A stretch of DNA of 64,000 bases, from the NCBI GenBank assembly GCA_017745235.1, contig JAGHZU010000013.1, forward strand, positions 33,974 through 97,973, written 5' to 3'. The stretch's first letter is position 1. Each line of letters starts with the position of its first letter. The position numbers were made by a program, and so were the translations under genes. This stretch comes from Caulobacter sp. Its GTDB lineage: Bacteria > Pseudomonadota > Alphaproteobacteria > Caulobacterales > Caulobacteraceae. Positions 19,049 to 30,635 of this stretch are shown one piece after another. The notes under the pieces are model-generated. The model searched no databases and was not told where the DNA came from. It saw only the letters and a program-made list of their open reading frames with translations.

Positions 19049-19560
19049 AAAAGCAGGCCGAACAGGCGGCAGTCGCGCCGCTCGCCCTCGCGGTCGACAT
19101 GGCCCTTGAGATAACCTTCCTGCTCGAAGCCCAGCTTCAGCAGGAGCTTCTCGGAGCGGCTGTCGCCGACATGGGTTCGGGCGACCATGCGCTTGAGGCC
19201 GCTTGAAGCGCAGTGGGCCAGCACGGCCTTGACCGCTTCGGTCGCGTATCCCTGGCCCCAGTCCTCACGAGCGATGATGAAGCCGAGCTCGCCGCGATGG
19301 TGGCGCCAGTCCAGGTCGACCAGCTCGCAATAGCCCATGAAGCGACCGGTCCTGGTCAGGCGGATGGCCCAGTAGAGCGCCTTGCCTTGTTCCATTTCCT
19401 CGACCTGGGCGGCGACGGCGCCGGCGACCTCGTCGGGATCCTCGACCGGGGCGCGGTCCCAATGGGCCATGACCTCCGGGTCGCTCATGAAGGGATAGAC
19501 GTAGGGGGCGTCGGCAGGAACCAGCGGCGCGAGAGTCAGGCGTTCGGTCTCGAGGATCAT
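19045..19560 (-). CDS. GNAT-family N-acetyltransferase (RimJ/RimL type)
   Basis: A 171-residue protein beginning MILETERLTLAPLVPAD, the RimJ/RimL-type opening. Motif A, which binds acetyl-CoA, is seen in EDWGQGYATEAVKAVLAHC. KRMVARTHVGDSRSEKLLLKLGF and EGYLKGHVDREGERRDCRLFGL complete the fold. Such enzymes acetylate protein N-termini or small molecules, and the substrate cannot be told from sequence. It overlaps the tpiA stop tail to tail by four bases and sits before secG on the other strand. Confidence 0.9.
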   Translation of the reverse strand: MILETERLTLAPLVPADAPYVYPFMSDPEVMAHWDRAPVEDPDEVAGAVAAQVEEMEQGKALYWAIRLTRTGRFMGYCELVDLDWRHHRGELGFIIAREDWGQGYATEAVKAVLAHCASSGLKRMVARTHVGDSRSEKLLLKLGFEQEGYLKGHVDREGERRDCRLFGLLF

Positions 19561-19702
19561 GCGCGCTTACGAACTCGCTGGACGGACTTGAGTTGAGCCG
19601 GTTGCTCCCCAGCTATGGCGCGGGCTCGCTGCAAGTGATAGAGGGGCCGCTTCGTTTTTCGCGACGGGATCGTCCGTCGCCCGGATCGAGATCGATTTCG
19701 AC

Positions 19703-20239
19703 ATGCTCATCGGCGTTCTGCTGGCCATCAACATCATCGTCTGCGTCGCGCTCATCGCCGTTGTGCTGATGCAACGTTCCGAGGGCGGGGCCTTGGGCAT
19801 GGGGGGCGGCGGTGGCGGTTTCATGACCGCCCGCGGCGCTGGCGACCTGCTGACCCGGATCACCTGGATCCTGTTCTCGATCTTCCTGGCCATCAGCCTG
19901 CTGCTGACCATTCTGACCGGCCGCATCGCCGGCGGCAATTCGGTGGTCGATCGCCTGAAGCTCGACACGCTCGATTCCCCGCCGCTGCCCGCTCCGACCC
20001 TGCCGGCCGCGCCGACGACCCCGGCCGCGCCGGTCGGTCAGGCGCCCGACACCGCCCAACCGGCCCAGATCCAGGCTCCGGCGCCGCAGATCAGCGCCCC
20101 GGCTCCGACCCTGCAGCAACCGACGGCGAAGGCCCCGGCGGCGGCTCCGGCCGCCAAGAAGGCCGCCGCGCCGACGATTTCGGCCCCGGTCCCGGTGATC
20201 AACGCTCCGGCAGCTCCGGCGGAAAAGCCGGCCCAATAA
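19703..20239 (+). CDS. secG: Preprotein translocase subunit SecG
   Basis: SecG assists protein export through SecYEG in the inner membrane. The N-terminal 75 residues match the family: MLIGVLLAINIIVCVALIAV as the first helix, VLMQRSEGGALGMGGGGGGF as the conserved loop, then ARGAGDLLTRITWILFSIFL as the second helix. The remaining 100 or so residues are a Pro/Ala-rich extension, making 178 residues against about 110 in E. coli. Such tails are frequent in alphaproteobacteria and are probably disordered. It is followed by pyrG after 77 bases. Confidence 0.94.
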   Translation: MLIGVLLAINIIVCVALIAVVLMQRSEGGALGMGGGGGGFMTARGAGDLLTRITWILFSIFLAISLLLTILTGRIAGGNSVVDRLKLDTLDSPPLPAPTLPAAPTTPAAPVGQAPDTAQPAQIQAPAPQISAPAPTLQQPTAKAPAAAPAAKKAAAPTISAPVPVINAPAAPAEKPAQ

Positions 20240-20310
20240 GGGCCGGTTCGTTGTTTCTGTTGATGAACGTCGGTCTTTTCACCGGCGGCGGCGAATCACG
20301 GCTAATCTGA

Positions 20311-21969
<1,659 letters not shown>

Positions 21970-21978
21970 CAAGCGCGG

Positions 21979-22007
21979 TTGCATCTCCGAACAGATTCGG
22001 GCATAAG
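21979..22007 (+). promoter_or_regulatory. rpmF: Candidate housekeeping promoter of rpmF
   Basis: TTGCAT, a 17-base spacer and CATAAG lie about 80-105 bases before the rpmF start, in the gap after pyrG. The spacing is ideal but both boxes deviate from consensus, so this is a suggestion only. Confidence 0.35.
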
Positions 22008-22084
22008 CGCGCCCTCACGCGGCGGCTCGGGCGTTCCCAGGCCGCCGCTTCCGATTTTCACGCTCAGCGAGCAGAGTCACTTCG

Positions 22085-22267
22085 ATGGCCGTTCCCAAAA
22101 GAAAAACTTCGCCTTCTCGCCGGAACATGCGCCGGTCGCACCACGCCCTGGGCGCTAACTCCTTCGTCGAGGACAAGGACACCGGCGAGCTGCGTCGTCC
22201 GCACCACGTCGACCTGAAGACCGGTCTGTACAACGGCAAGCAGATCCTGACGCCGAAGGAAGACTAA
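22085..22267 (+). CDS. rpmF: Ribosomal protein bL32
   Basis: A 60-residue protein of the large ribosomal subunit. [20 protein letters not shown] is the characteristic N-terminus, and the rest ([17 protein letters not shown]) follows the alphaproteobacterial form, which lacks the zinc-binding cysteines seen in some phyla. It stands alone between pyrG and a strong terminator, so it is probably its own transcription unit. Confidence 0.97.
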   Translation: MAVPKRKTSPSRRNMRRSHHALGANSFVEDKDTGELRRPHHVDLKTGLYNGKQILTPKED

Positions 22268-22308
22268 GTCCCCGGCTCCGCTTCGGCGGGCGGCCAGGAA
22301 GACGCATG

Positions 22309-22340
22309 AAAGGCGGCGGTCCCAGGACCGCCGCCTTTTC
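22309..22340 (+). terminator. Perfect intrinsic terminator after rpmF
   Basis: AAAGGCGGCGGTC and GACCGCCGCCTTT form a perfect 13-bp stem with a CCAG loop, followed by a T-rich stretch (TTTTCGCATTTTT). This is one of the clearest terminators in the window. Confidence 0.9.
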
Positions 22341-22443
22341 GCATTTTTCCCCAAGCGGCGCGGTCGCCCCCGTGTCCTCGATGACATTGTTTTCGACAGT
22401 TGCGTCGGAAAACCGTGTTATCTTGCGACAGGGAGAACCGCCC

Positions 22444-23460
22444 ATGCTCACACGCCGAAACCTCGCGGCGGGACTGGGATTGTCGCTGCTGGCCCAACAG
22501 GCCTGGGCTCGATCCGCGACGCCCGCATCCATCCAAAACCAAGCCGGCGCCGCACCGCCTGCGCCGAAACCTCTGGACCCCACCGCACCGCCCGCCGCCG
22601 AGCCGCCGATGGTGCTGCTGGACACCGCCATCGACGAAGCCGACCGCATGACGGTGGAGGTCTTCGTGAACGAGCAGGGGCCCTTCCACTTCGTCGTCGA
22701 CACGGGCGCCGACCGCAGCACGCTCTCGGCCCCCCTGGCTCAACGCCTGGGGTTGCAGCGCGGGCCCGACGTGATGCTGCATGGCGTAGGCGGCTCGGCT
22801 CTTACGCCCACCGCCAAGGTCTCCCTGATCGTTGCAGGCGATTCCCGTCTCAAGGATGTCAATCTGCCGGTGCTGTCGGCGGAGCGCCTGGGCGTGGACG
22901 GGCTGATCGGGGTCGACATGCTCGACAACCGCAACGTCATCATGGACTTCGGCCGCAAGCGACTGGAGCTCAGGCGCAGCACTCCCTTCGGCCAGGCGTT
23001 CCAGGGCGCGCGCGAGGTCTCGGTGATGGCCGACGCTCGCTTCGGGCGGCTGGCGGTGGCCAATGCTCGGGTCAGCGGCGTGCGTTGCGTGGCCTTCATC
23101 GACTCGGGCTCCGGGGCCAGCATGGGCAACATGGCCCTGGCGGAGGCGATCAAGTTGCGGGTCAGGCGCAAACCCGAACCCAGCATGGCGATCCGGCTCA
23201 TCGGCGCCGCCGGCGAGGAAACCACGGGCGAGCTGCGGATCATCCGTTCGCTGGAAATGGGCGCGCTGCGCATGAGCAACCTGCCGCTGGTCATGGCCGA
23301 CCTGCACATCTTCGATGTCTGGCAGCTCAATGATCGCCCCGCTGTCCTGCTGGGTGTCGACGTCCTGAAGATGTTCTCGCGCGTCGAGCTGGACTTTGGG
23401 GCCGACCGGGTGAAGTTCCGTCTAGGAGGCGGCCTGCCGTCGCCCGTCCTGCAGGCTTGA
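22444..23460 (+). CDS. Exported retropepsin-like aspartyl protease family protein
   Basis: About 338 residues with an N-terminal signal (MLTRRNLAAGLGLSLLAQ, containing a twin arginine, ending near AWA), a Pro/Ala-rich linker and two aspartyl-protease-like halves. The first active-site loop is FVVDTGADRSTLS near residue 86 and the second is FIDSGSGASMGN near residue 220; each carries the D-T/S-G core. Two lobes in one chain resemble bacterial pepsin/retropepsin-like proteins of unknown substrate that act in the periplasm. I chose ATG at 22444 because earlier starts lie inside the rpmF terminator. Tat export is possible but not certain. Confidence 0.83.
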   Translation: MLTRRNLAAGLGLSLLAQQAWARSATPASIQNQAGAAPPAPKPLDPTAPPAAEPPMVLLDTAIDEADRMTVEVFVNEQGPFHFVVDTGADRSTLSAPLAQRLGLQRGPDVMLHGVGGSALTPTAKVSLIVAGDSRLKDVNLPVLSAERLGVDGLIGVDMLDNRNVIMDFGRKRLELRRSTPFGQAFQGAREVSVMADARFGRLAVANARVSGVRCVAFIDSGSGASMGNMALAEAIKLRVRRKPEPSMAIRLIGAAGEETTGELRIIRSLEMGALRMSNLPLVMADLHIFDVWQLNDRPAVLLGVDVLKMFSRVELDFGADRVKFRLGGGLPSPVLQA

Positions 23461-23479
23461 TCGGCGGCGGACGCCATAG

Positions 23480-24859
<1,380 letters not shown>

Positions 24860-24889
24860 GGCGGCTTTCACCCGTCTGCTGACGACAGA

Positions 24890-24916
24890 GCGCGCCGGTT
24901 TATCCGGCGCGCTTTT
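24890..24916 (+). terminator. Intrinsic terminator after eno
   Basis: GCGCGCCGG and CCGGCGCGC form a perfect 9-bp stem with a TTTAT loop, followed at once by TTTT. It lies about 30 bases after the eno stop. Confidence 0.85.
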
Positions 24917-25189
24917 CATTTGGGCGCGACCCCAAGGTTTTTGCCACCTCGGGTGTCGGTTCGAGAAAGTATTACCGAGTAACGCCGGTTGGTGTCTCGC
25001 CGGCAGTTCTTGCCCTAAGGGCAACTGCTGGCGGAGCAGGCGCGACCGCTTCGGGCTGGCGGGCGGCCAAGAGGAGGGCAGGGAGGGGTCTGGCGAAGCC
25101 GATTCTCGCCGCCGAGAACCCTCGATCGCCTAAAACGACGGCGCCGGCGCCCAAATTCACCAACAATTTTTCTAACAGCGCTCAGGCAG

Positions 25190-25245
25190 GGATGCTGCGG
25201 CGCCGCGAAAATGACCTCGAAACGGTTGTTTGGATGCTGCGGCGC
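25190..25245. repeat. 14-base direct repeat upstream of the FtsB-like gene
   Basis: GGATGCTGCGGCGC occurs at 25190-25203 and again at 25232-25245, 42 bases apart, or about four helical turns. Such spacing suits two binding sites for one protein on the same face of the DNA, but no known motif is recognised. Confidence 0.5.
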
Positions 25246-25333
25246 GGTATCTAGATGCCCCTGAAACCATCACAAATGAAAGCGTTAGGAGCTTGCTTTC
25301 GACAACTTGTCGCGACCCTCAAAAACCCCCCGT

Positions 25334-25348
25334 TTAGTAAGGCGTTAA
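25334..25348 (+). promoter_or_regulatory. CtrA-like site upstream of the FtsB-like gene
   Basis: TTAG-TAAGGCG-TTAA differs from the CtrA consensus TTAA-N7-TTAA in one base. It lies about 45 bases before the start of a cell-division gene, a class of genes known to be under CtrA control in Caulobacter. Confidence 0.45.
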
Positions 25349-25390
25349 GCATGATCGGGCAGGGTAAACTTCCCCTCCTGGGAATCACTG

Positions 25391-25687
25391 ATGTTCGCCC
25401 GACTGCAACCCTTCCTGCCGACCGCGGCGCTCCTTCTGCTGATCACATATTTCGTGTTTCACGCCCTGACGGGTGAACGCGGCCTGCTTTCCACGTCGCA
25501 GCGCAATGCAGATCTCGCCGCCAAGACGTTGGAGCTCAAGAAGATCCGCGCCGAAAGGATGGACCTGGAGGCCCGCGCTCGTCTATTACGCAGCGGCAGT
25601 TTGTCGGCCGACCTGCTCGAGGAGCGCGCGCGTTCTCTCCTGGGTTACGCCGACCCCAAGGACTACGTGATCCGTACTCAGCGCTGA
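25391..25687 (+). CDS. FtsB/DivIC-type septum formation initiator
   Basis: A 98-residue bitopic membrane protein with one transmembrane helix (about residues 9-26, PTAALLLLITYFVFHAL), a coiled coil in the periplasm (about residues 35-65, LAAKTLELKKIRAERMDLEA) and a short globular end with EERARSLLGYADPKDYVI. This is the arrangement of FtsB, which joins FtsL and FtsQ in the divisome. It lies between eno and the pdh cluster, a common alphaproteobacterial setting. Confidence 0.88.
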   Translation: MFARLQPFLPTAALLLLITYFVFHALTGERGLLSTSQRNADLAAKTLELKKIRAERMDLEARARLLRSGSLSADLLEERARSLLGYADPKDYVIRTQR

Positions 25688-25741
25688 GGCGCCCAGCGGA
25701 TCTGGGGCCTTGCGGACCTGCCAGCGGGCCAGGTGATCCTG

Positions 25742-25760
25742 ACCCGTTTCGGGTTTGACA
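25742..25760 (+). promoter_or_regulatory. Dyad followed by a -35-like box before pdhA
   Basis: ACCCG-TTT-CGGGT is a perfect dyad and runs straight into TTGACA at 25755-25760, about 90 bases before pdhA. No good -10 box follows at normal spacing, so promoter identity is uncertain. The dyad could be an operator. Confidence 0.3.
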
Positions 25761-25851
25761 GCGGACCCCCATCTACGTGGCTCCGGCCTCCGGGCCGGCC
25801 GATGGGCGTCCAAAAGCGAGGCCGCGATGAAGATTGGCCAGGGAGAGTTGA

Positions 25852-26883
25852 ATGGCGCGTACGCGCAAGGGTGAAGCCCCCGCGGGGAAGGCCGACGCCA
25901 CCGGTGTCAACGCCTTCGTCGGCAAGGACGAGCTTCTGAAATTCTACCAGGACATGCTGCTGATCCGCCGCTTCGAGGAGCGCGCCGGCCAGCTTTACGG
26001 CATGGGCCTGATCGGCGGCTTCTGCCACCTGTACATCGGCCAGGAAGCCATCGCGGTCGGCATGCAGTCGATCTCGCAGAAGGGCGACCAGATCATCACC
26101 GGCTACCGTGACCACGGCCACATGCTGGCCGCCGGCATGGATCCCAAGGAAGTCATGGCCGAGCTCACGGGGCGGGCCGGCGGCTCGTCCAAGGGCAAGG
26201 GCGGCTCGATGCACATGTTCGACATCGCCACCGGCTTCTACGGCGGTCACGGCATCGTGGGCGCGCAAGTCTCGCTGGGCACCGGCCTGGCGCTGGCCAA
26301 CGCCTACAAGGGCAACGGCAACGTCTCGTACGCCTATTTCGGCGACGGCGCGGCCAACCAGGGCCAGGTGTACGAGAGTTTCAACATGGCCCAGCTGTGG
26401 AAGCTGCCGGTCGTGTACGTGATCGAGAACAACCAATACGCCATGGGCACCAGCGTCGAGCGTTCGGCGTCGGAAACCGCCTTCCACAAGCGCGGCGTCT
26501 CGTTCCGGATCCCGGGCGAGGAAGTCGACGGCATGGACGTGATCGCCGTGCGCGAAGCCGGCGCCCGCGCCACCGAGCACGCCCGTAGCGGCCAGGGTCC
26601 CTACATCCTCGAGATGAAGACCTACCGCTATCGTGGCCACTCGATGTCCGACCCGGCCAAATACCGCACCAAGGACGAGGTCGACCAGGTCAAGCAGACC
26701 CGCGACCCCATCGATCACCTGAAGGAACGCCTGGCCAAGGCCGGCGTCACCGAGGACGACCTCAAGACGGTCGACGCCGAGGTCAAGCGCATCGTGGCCG
26801 AAGCCGCCGAGTTCGCGCGCACCAGCCCCGAGCCCGATCCTTCCGAACTGTACACCGACGTATACCTGGAGGCCGCCCAGTGA
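25852..26883 (+). CDS. pdhA: Pyruvate dehydrogenase E1 component, alpha subunit
   Basis: With PdhB it decarboxylates pyruvate using thiamine diphosphate and transfers the acetyl unit to the E2 lipoyl group. It has 343 residues, with [22 protein letters not shown] near the start, [22 protein letters not shown], and the TPP motif [20 protein letters not shown] ending in [10 protein letters not shown] around residues 163-200. The phosphorylation-loop-like segment [16 protein letters not shown] is typical of alpha subunits. The stop overlaps the pdhB GTG start by four bases. It begins the pdhA-pdhB-GFA-pdhC-gpx-lpd cluster. Confidence 0.97.
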   Translation: MARTRKGEAPAGKADATGVNAFVGKDELLKFYQDMLLIRRFEERAGQLYGMGLIGGFCHLYIGQEAIAVGMQSISQKGDQIITGYRDHGHMLAAGMDPKEVMAELTGRAGGSSKGKGGSMHMFDIATGFYGGHGIVGAQVSLGTGLALANAYKGNGNVSYAYFGDGAANQGQVYESFNMAQLWKLPVVYVIENNQYAMGTSVERSASETAFHKRGVSFRIPGEEVDGMDVIAVREAGARATEHARSGQGPYILEMKTYRYRGHSMSDPAKYRTKDEVDQVKQTRDPIDHLKERLAKAGVTEDDLKTVDAEVKRIVAEAAEFARTSPEPDPSELYTDVYLEAAQ

Positions 26884-28235
26884 CGGACATCCTGATGCCC
26901 GCCCTGTCCCCGACGATGGAAGAGGGGACTCTGGCCAAGTGGCTGGTCAAGGAAGGCGACACCGTCAAGGCCGGCGACGTGATCGCCGAGATCGAGACCG
27001 ACAAGGCGACGATGGAAGTCGAAGCCGTCGACGAAGGCGTGATCGAAAGCATTCTTGTGCCGGCCGGGTCCGAGAACGTGAAGGTCAACACCCTGATCGC
27101 CAAGCTGAAGGGCGAAGGCGAAGCCGCTTCGCCGGCCCCTGCCGCTGCGCCGGTCGCCGAGGCCGCTCCGGCTCCGGTCGCCGCCGCCCCGGTCGCCGCG
27201 CCGATCTCGGCCGCGTCGACCTTCGCCGATCCGGAAATCCCGGCCGGCACGCCGACCAAGAAGATCACCGTCCGTGACGCCTTGCGCGACGCCATGGCCG
27301 AGGAGATGCGTCGCGACGACAAGGTGTTCCTGATGGGCGAGGAAGTCGCCCAGTACCAGGGCGCCTACAAGGTCAGCCGCGACCTGCTGCAGGAGTTCGG
27401 CGACCGCCGCGTCATCGACACCCCGATCACCGAGCACGGCTTCGCCGGCCTGGGCGTGGGCGCCGCCATGGCGGGCCTGAAGCCGATCGTCGAGTTCATG
27501 ACCTGGAACTTCGCCATGCAGGCGATCGACCAGATCATCAACTCGGCGGCCAAGACGCTCTACATGTCGGGCGGCCAGATCAAGTCGTCGATTGTGTTCC
27601 GCGGCCCCAACGGCGCGGCCTCGCGCGTGGCGGCCCAGCACAGCCAGGACTACGCCGCCTGGTACGGCAACGTGCCCGGCCTGAAGGTCATCGCGCCGTA
27701 CGACGCGGCCGACGCCAAGGGCCTTCTGAAGGCCGCGATCCGCGACCCGAACCCGATCGTGTTCCTGGAACACGAGATGATGTACGGCCACGAGTTCGAC
27801 ATCCCGGACGTCGAGGACTGGGTCGTGCCGATCGGCAAGGCCAAGGTCCGTCGCGAAGGCTCGGACGTCACCCTGGTCGCCTACAGCCGCATGGTGGGCT
27901 TCGCCCTGCAGGCGGCCGAGGAACTGGCCAAGGAAGGCATCTCGGCCGAGGTCGTCGACCTGCGCACGATCCGTCCGATGGACCACGACACCATCCTGGA
28001 AAGCGTGAAGAAGACCAACCGCCTGGTCACGGTCGAGGAAGGCTGGGGCCCCATGGGCGTCGGCGCCGAGATCGTCGCCCGCATCACCGAGCACGGCTTC
28101 GACTACCTCGACGCCCCGCCGCTGCGGGTTCACCAGGAAGACGTACCGCTGCCCTATGCGGCCAACCTGGAAGCCCTGTCGCTACCTTCGGTCGAAAAGA
28201 TCGTCAAGGCGGCCAAGGCGGTCAGCTACAAGTGA
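26880..28235 (+). CDS. pdhB: Pyruvate dehydrogenase E1 component, beta subunit with N-terminal lipoyl domain
   Basis: 451 residues beginning with GTG at 26880, coupled to pdhA. Residues 1-80 form a lipoyl domain with the modified lysine in [17 protein letters not shown], followed by an Ala/Pro linker (about 82-120). The transketolase-type beta domain then shows [38 protein letters not shown] and [21 protein letters not shown] lipoyl domain on E1-beta is a mark of alphaproteobacterial complexes. An 80-base stretch of the lipoyl region is identical to the matching part of pdhC. Confidence 0.97.
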   Translation: MTDILMPALSPTMEEGTLAKWLVKEGDTVKAGDVIAEIETDKATMEVEAVDEGVIESILVPAGSENVKVNTLIAKLKGEGEAASPAPAAAPVAEAAPAPVAAAPVAAPISAASTFADPEIPAGTPTKKITVRDALRDAMAEEMRRDDKVFLMGEEVAQYQGAYKVSRDLLQEFGDRRVIDTPITEHGFAGLGVGAAMAGLKPIVEFMTWNFAMQAIDQIINSAAKTLYMSGGQIKSSIVFRGPNGAASRVAAQHSQDYAAWYGNVPGLKVIAPYDAADAKGLLKAAIRDPNPIVFLEHEMMYGHEFDIPDVEDWVVPIGKAKVRREGSDVTLVAYSRMVGFALQAAEELAKEGISAEVVDLRTIRPMDHDTILESVKKTNRLVTVEEGWGPMGVGAEIVARITEHGFDYLDAPPLRVHQEDVPLPYAANLEALSLPSVEKIVKAAKAVSYK

Positions 28236-28290
28236 TCCCGACGCCCGCTCACGAAGGCCAAGGCCTGCGTGGGCGGGCTGGAGGACTGGC

Positions 28291-28728
28291 ATGACCCACA
28301 CCCTCAACGGATCCTGCCACTGCGGCGCGGTTCACGTGCAGCTCGACCCCGGCAAGCTGGTGGCCGAGCTGCCCCTGCGGGCGTGCCAATGCGGCTTCTG
28401 CCGGCGCCACGGCGCGCGCACCACCAGCGATCCGGAAGCTAGCCTGCACATAACCGCTGCGCCTGGCTCGCTGGGCCGCTATCGGTTCGGCCGGCGGGCG
28501 GTGGACTTCCTGATCTGCCGGGAATGCGCCGTCTACGTGGCGGCGATCATCGAGGACGACGGCCAGGCCTATGGCGTGGTCAATGTCGTGGGGACCGACC
28601 TGCCGGGCTTCGCCGACCACGAGGTCCAGCGGCTGGACAGCCACGACGAAACCGACGAACAACGCCTTGCCCGTCGCAAGGCAAAATGGACGCCGACCAC
28701 CCTGGTCGAGGCCGTCCCGAACGCTTGA
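28291..28728 (+). CDS. GFA/CENP-V family zinc protein within the pdh cluster
   Basis: 145 residues with the full cysteine set of the GFA fold: GSCHCGAVHV, ACQCGFCRRHGA and CRECAVYVAA. Such proteins bind zinc, and the founding member binds glutathione and formaldehyde; this one is diverged from the paralogue at 10381 and its substrate is unknown. ATG at 28291 starts the family domain, preceded by GGAGG at about 28280. It lies 55 bases after pdhB and 12 bases before pdhC, so it is probably co-transcribed with the complex. A link to aldehydes or glutathione adducts in pyruvate metabolism is speculation. Confidence 0.86.
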   Translation: MTHTLNGSCHCGAVHVQLDPGKLVAELPLRACQCGFCRRHGARTTSDPEASLHITAAPGSLGRYRFGRRAVDFLICRECAVYVAAIIEDDGQAYGVVNVVGTDLPGFADHEVQRLDSHDETDEQRLARRKAKWTPTTLVEAVPNA

Positions 28729-28740
28729 GGAAAAAGCTCA

Positions 28741-30042
28741 ATGTCGATCGACATCCTGATGCCCGCCCTGTCGCCCACCATGGAGGAGGGAACCCTCGCC
28801 AAGTGGCACGTCAAGGTCGGCGACACCGTCAAGGCCGGCGACGTGATCGCCGAGATCGAGACCGACAAGGCGACGATGGAAGTCGAAGCCGTCGACGAGG
28901 GCGTGATCGAGGCCATCCTGGTCGACGCCGGAACCGAGAACGTCAAGGTCAACGCGCCGATCGCCAAGCTGGCGGGCGAGGGCGAGAGCCCCGCGCCGGC
29001 TCCGAAGGTTGAAGCGCCCAAGGCCGCGGAAGCCGCGCCTGCGCCCGCCGCCCCGCCTCCAGCCCCGGCCGCGACGCCTGTCGCCGCCGCTCCGGCTCCC
29101 GCCGCCCCGGTGGGCGCGGACGGTTCGCGCGTCTTCGCCTCGCCGCTGGCCCGCCGCCTGGCCTCGGCCGCCGGCCTGGACCTGAAGACCATCAAGGGCA
29201 CCGGCCCGCACGGCCGCGTGGTCAAGGCCGACGTGGAAGCCGCCGGCAAGGGCGGAGCCGCTGCGCCGAAGGCCGCTGCGGCCGCCGCCTCGGCTCCGGC
29301 CGCGGCCGAGCCGCGCAAGGCCCTGTCGCTGGAGCAGATGGGCATCCCCGCCGGCTCGTACGACCTGGTCCCGCTGGACGGCATGCGCAAGACCATCGCA
29401 CGCCGCCTGACGGAGAGCTTCCGCGACGTGCCGCACTTCCCGCTGACGATCGACATCGAGATCGACAGCCTCCTGGCCGCCCGCGCCAAGATCAACCACC
29501 TGCTGGAGGGCCAGGGCGTGAAGGTGTCGGTCAACGACATCGTCATCAAGGCCGCCGCCGTGGCGCTCAAGCGCGTGCCGGAAGCCAACGCCTCCTACAC
29601 GCCCGAAGGTATCGCCATGCACAAGCATGCCGACATCGCGGTGGCCGTGGCCATCGACGGCGGGCTGATCACCCCGATCATCCGCGCCGCCGAGACCAAG
29701 GGTCTGGCCCAGATCTCCAATGAGATGAAGGACCTGGCCAAGCGGGCGAAGGAAAAGAAGCTGAAGCCCGAAGAGTTCCAGGGCGGGACCTTCTCGGTCT
29801 CCAACCTCGGCATGTTCGGCATCAAGGCGTTCTCGTCGATCATCAACGAGCCGCAGGGCGCGATCATGAGCGTCGGCGCCGGCGAGCAGCGTCCGGTGGT
29901 CAAGGACGGCCAGCTGGCTGTGGCCACGGTGATGACCGTGACCCTGACCTGCGACCACCGCGTGGTTGACGGAGCCGTGGGCGCCAAGTTCCTGGCCGCC
30001 TTCAAGCCGTTGCTGGAAGAGCCGCTGACCCTGATCGTCTAA
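28741..30042 (+). CDS. pdhC: Pyruvate dehydrogenase E2 component (dihydrolipoamide acetyltransferase)
   Basis: Core of the complex, passing acetyl groups to CoA. It has 433 residues: one lipoyl domain (1-78, lysine in [17 protein letters not shown]), an Ala/Pro linker, an E3/E1-binding domain ([20 protein letters not shown], near 131-170, ending [12 protein letters not shown]) and the catalytic domain (about 205-433). That last domain ends with [19 protein letters not shown], holding the catalytic His and Asp. An AGGAAAAAGC stretch precedes the ATG. Glutathione peroxidase and lpd follow. Confidence 0.97.
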   Translation: MSIDILMPALSPTMEEGTLAKWHVKVGDTVKAGDVIAEIETDKATMEVEAVDEGVIEAILVDAGTENVKVNAPIAKLAGEGESPAPAPKVEAPKAAEAAPAPAAPPPAPAATPVAAAPAPAAPVGADGSRVFASPLARRLASAAGLDLKTIKGTGPHGRVVKADVEAAGKGGAAAPKAAAAAASAPAAAEPRKALSLEQMGIPAGSYDLVPLDGMRKTIARRLTESFRDVPHFPLTIDIEIDSLLAARAKINHLLEGQGVKVSVNDIVIKAAAVALKRVPEANASYTPEGIAMHKHADIAVAVAIDGGLITPIIRAAETKGLAQISNEMKDLAKRAKEKKLKPEEFQGGTFSVSNLGMFGIKAFSSIINEPQGAIMSVGAGEQRPVVKDGQLAVATVMTVTLTCDHRVVDGAVGAKFLAAFKPLLEEPLTLIV

Positions 30043-30078
30043 GCGGCCCCGACTATCGAGGTGCGAGGGAGGGCAGGG

Positions 30079-30555
30079 ATGTCCGTCTACGACTACTCGG
30101 CCAAGACGCTGGACGGCCAGGACGCGAGCCTGGCCGACTACCGGGGCCAAGTGCTGTTGATCGTCAATACGGCCAGCAAGTGCGGCTTCACGCCCCAGTA
30201 CGAGGGGCTGGAGCAGTTGTGGCGGACCTACAGGGACCGTGGCTTCACGGTCCTGGCCTTTCCCTGCAACCAGTTCGGCGCGCAGGAGCCGGGCGACGCC
30301 GAGGAGATCGCGAACTTCTGTTCGCTGACCTACGACGTGACGTTCCCGGTCCTGGCCAAGATCGACGTCAACGGCCCTTCGGCCCATCCGCTCTACGCCT
30401 TCCTCAAGAAGGAGCAGAAGGGCGTCCTGGGCACCGAGGCGATCAAGTGGAACTTCACCAAGTTCCTGGTCGGCCGGGACGGCGAGGTCGTCGAACGGTT
30501 CGCGCCCACCACCAAGCCTGAAGACCTGAAGCTCGCCATCGAGGCGTTGCTCTAA
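30079..30555 (+). CDS. Glutathione peroxidase family protein (cysteine type)
   Basis: 158 residues with a thioredoxin fold. The peroxidatic cysteine is in NTASKCGFTPQYEGLEQLW, the partner glutamine in FPCNQFGAQEPG and the tryptophan in IKWNFTKFLVGRDG, completing the catalytic set. Bacterial members often use thioredoxin rather than glutathione as reductant. The open frame begins 18 bases earlier with GTG, but ATG at 30079 after GGGAGGGCAGGG is the better start. It lies between pdhC and lpd, so antioxidant defence seems tied to dehydrogenase expression. Confidence 0.93.
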   Translation: MSVYDYSAKTLDGQDASLADYRGQVLLIVNTASKCGFTPQYEGLEQLWRTYRDRGFTVLAFPCNQFGAQEPGDAEEIANFCSLTYDVTFPVLAKIDVNGPSAHPLYAFLKKEQKGVLGTEAIKWNFTKFLVGRDGEVVERFAPTTKPEDLKLAIEALL

Positions 30556-30635
30556 ATTCCCGGATCGGCCCGCGAGCCGATCGATCGACGCCGAGCGGCT
30601 CCCCCCGACGGCGTCAAACCGAGGGTAAGAAGACC

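Larger units (their letters stand above)
24917..25390. other. Longest gene-free stretch of the window (between eno and the FtsB-like gene)
   Basis: No convincing coding region was found here. The stretch has A/T-richer patches than its surroundings, a 14-base direct repeat (25190-25203 and 25232-25245), a small palindrome CGACAACTTGTCG at about 25299-25311, and a CtrA-like motif at 25334-25348. It probably holds the FtsB-like promoter region and could hide a small RNA, but no paired terminator was seen for one. Confidence 0.6.

Noticed and set aside
24972..25166. A 64-codon minus-strand open frame between eno and the FtsB-like gene
   Set aside because: Its composition is Ala/Pro/Arg rich with no motif and no ribosome site; it is probably chance.
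25255..25476. A 73-codon plus-strand open frame upstream of and overlapping the FtsB-like gene
   Set aside because: It runs out of frame into a well-supported gene, lacks a ribosome site and covers the likely promoter region.
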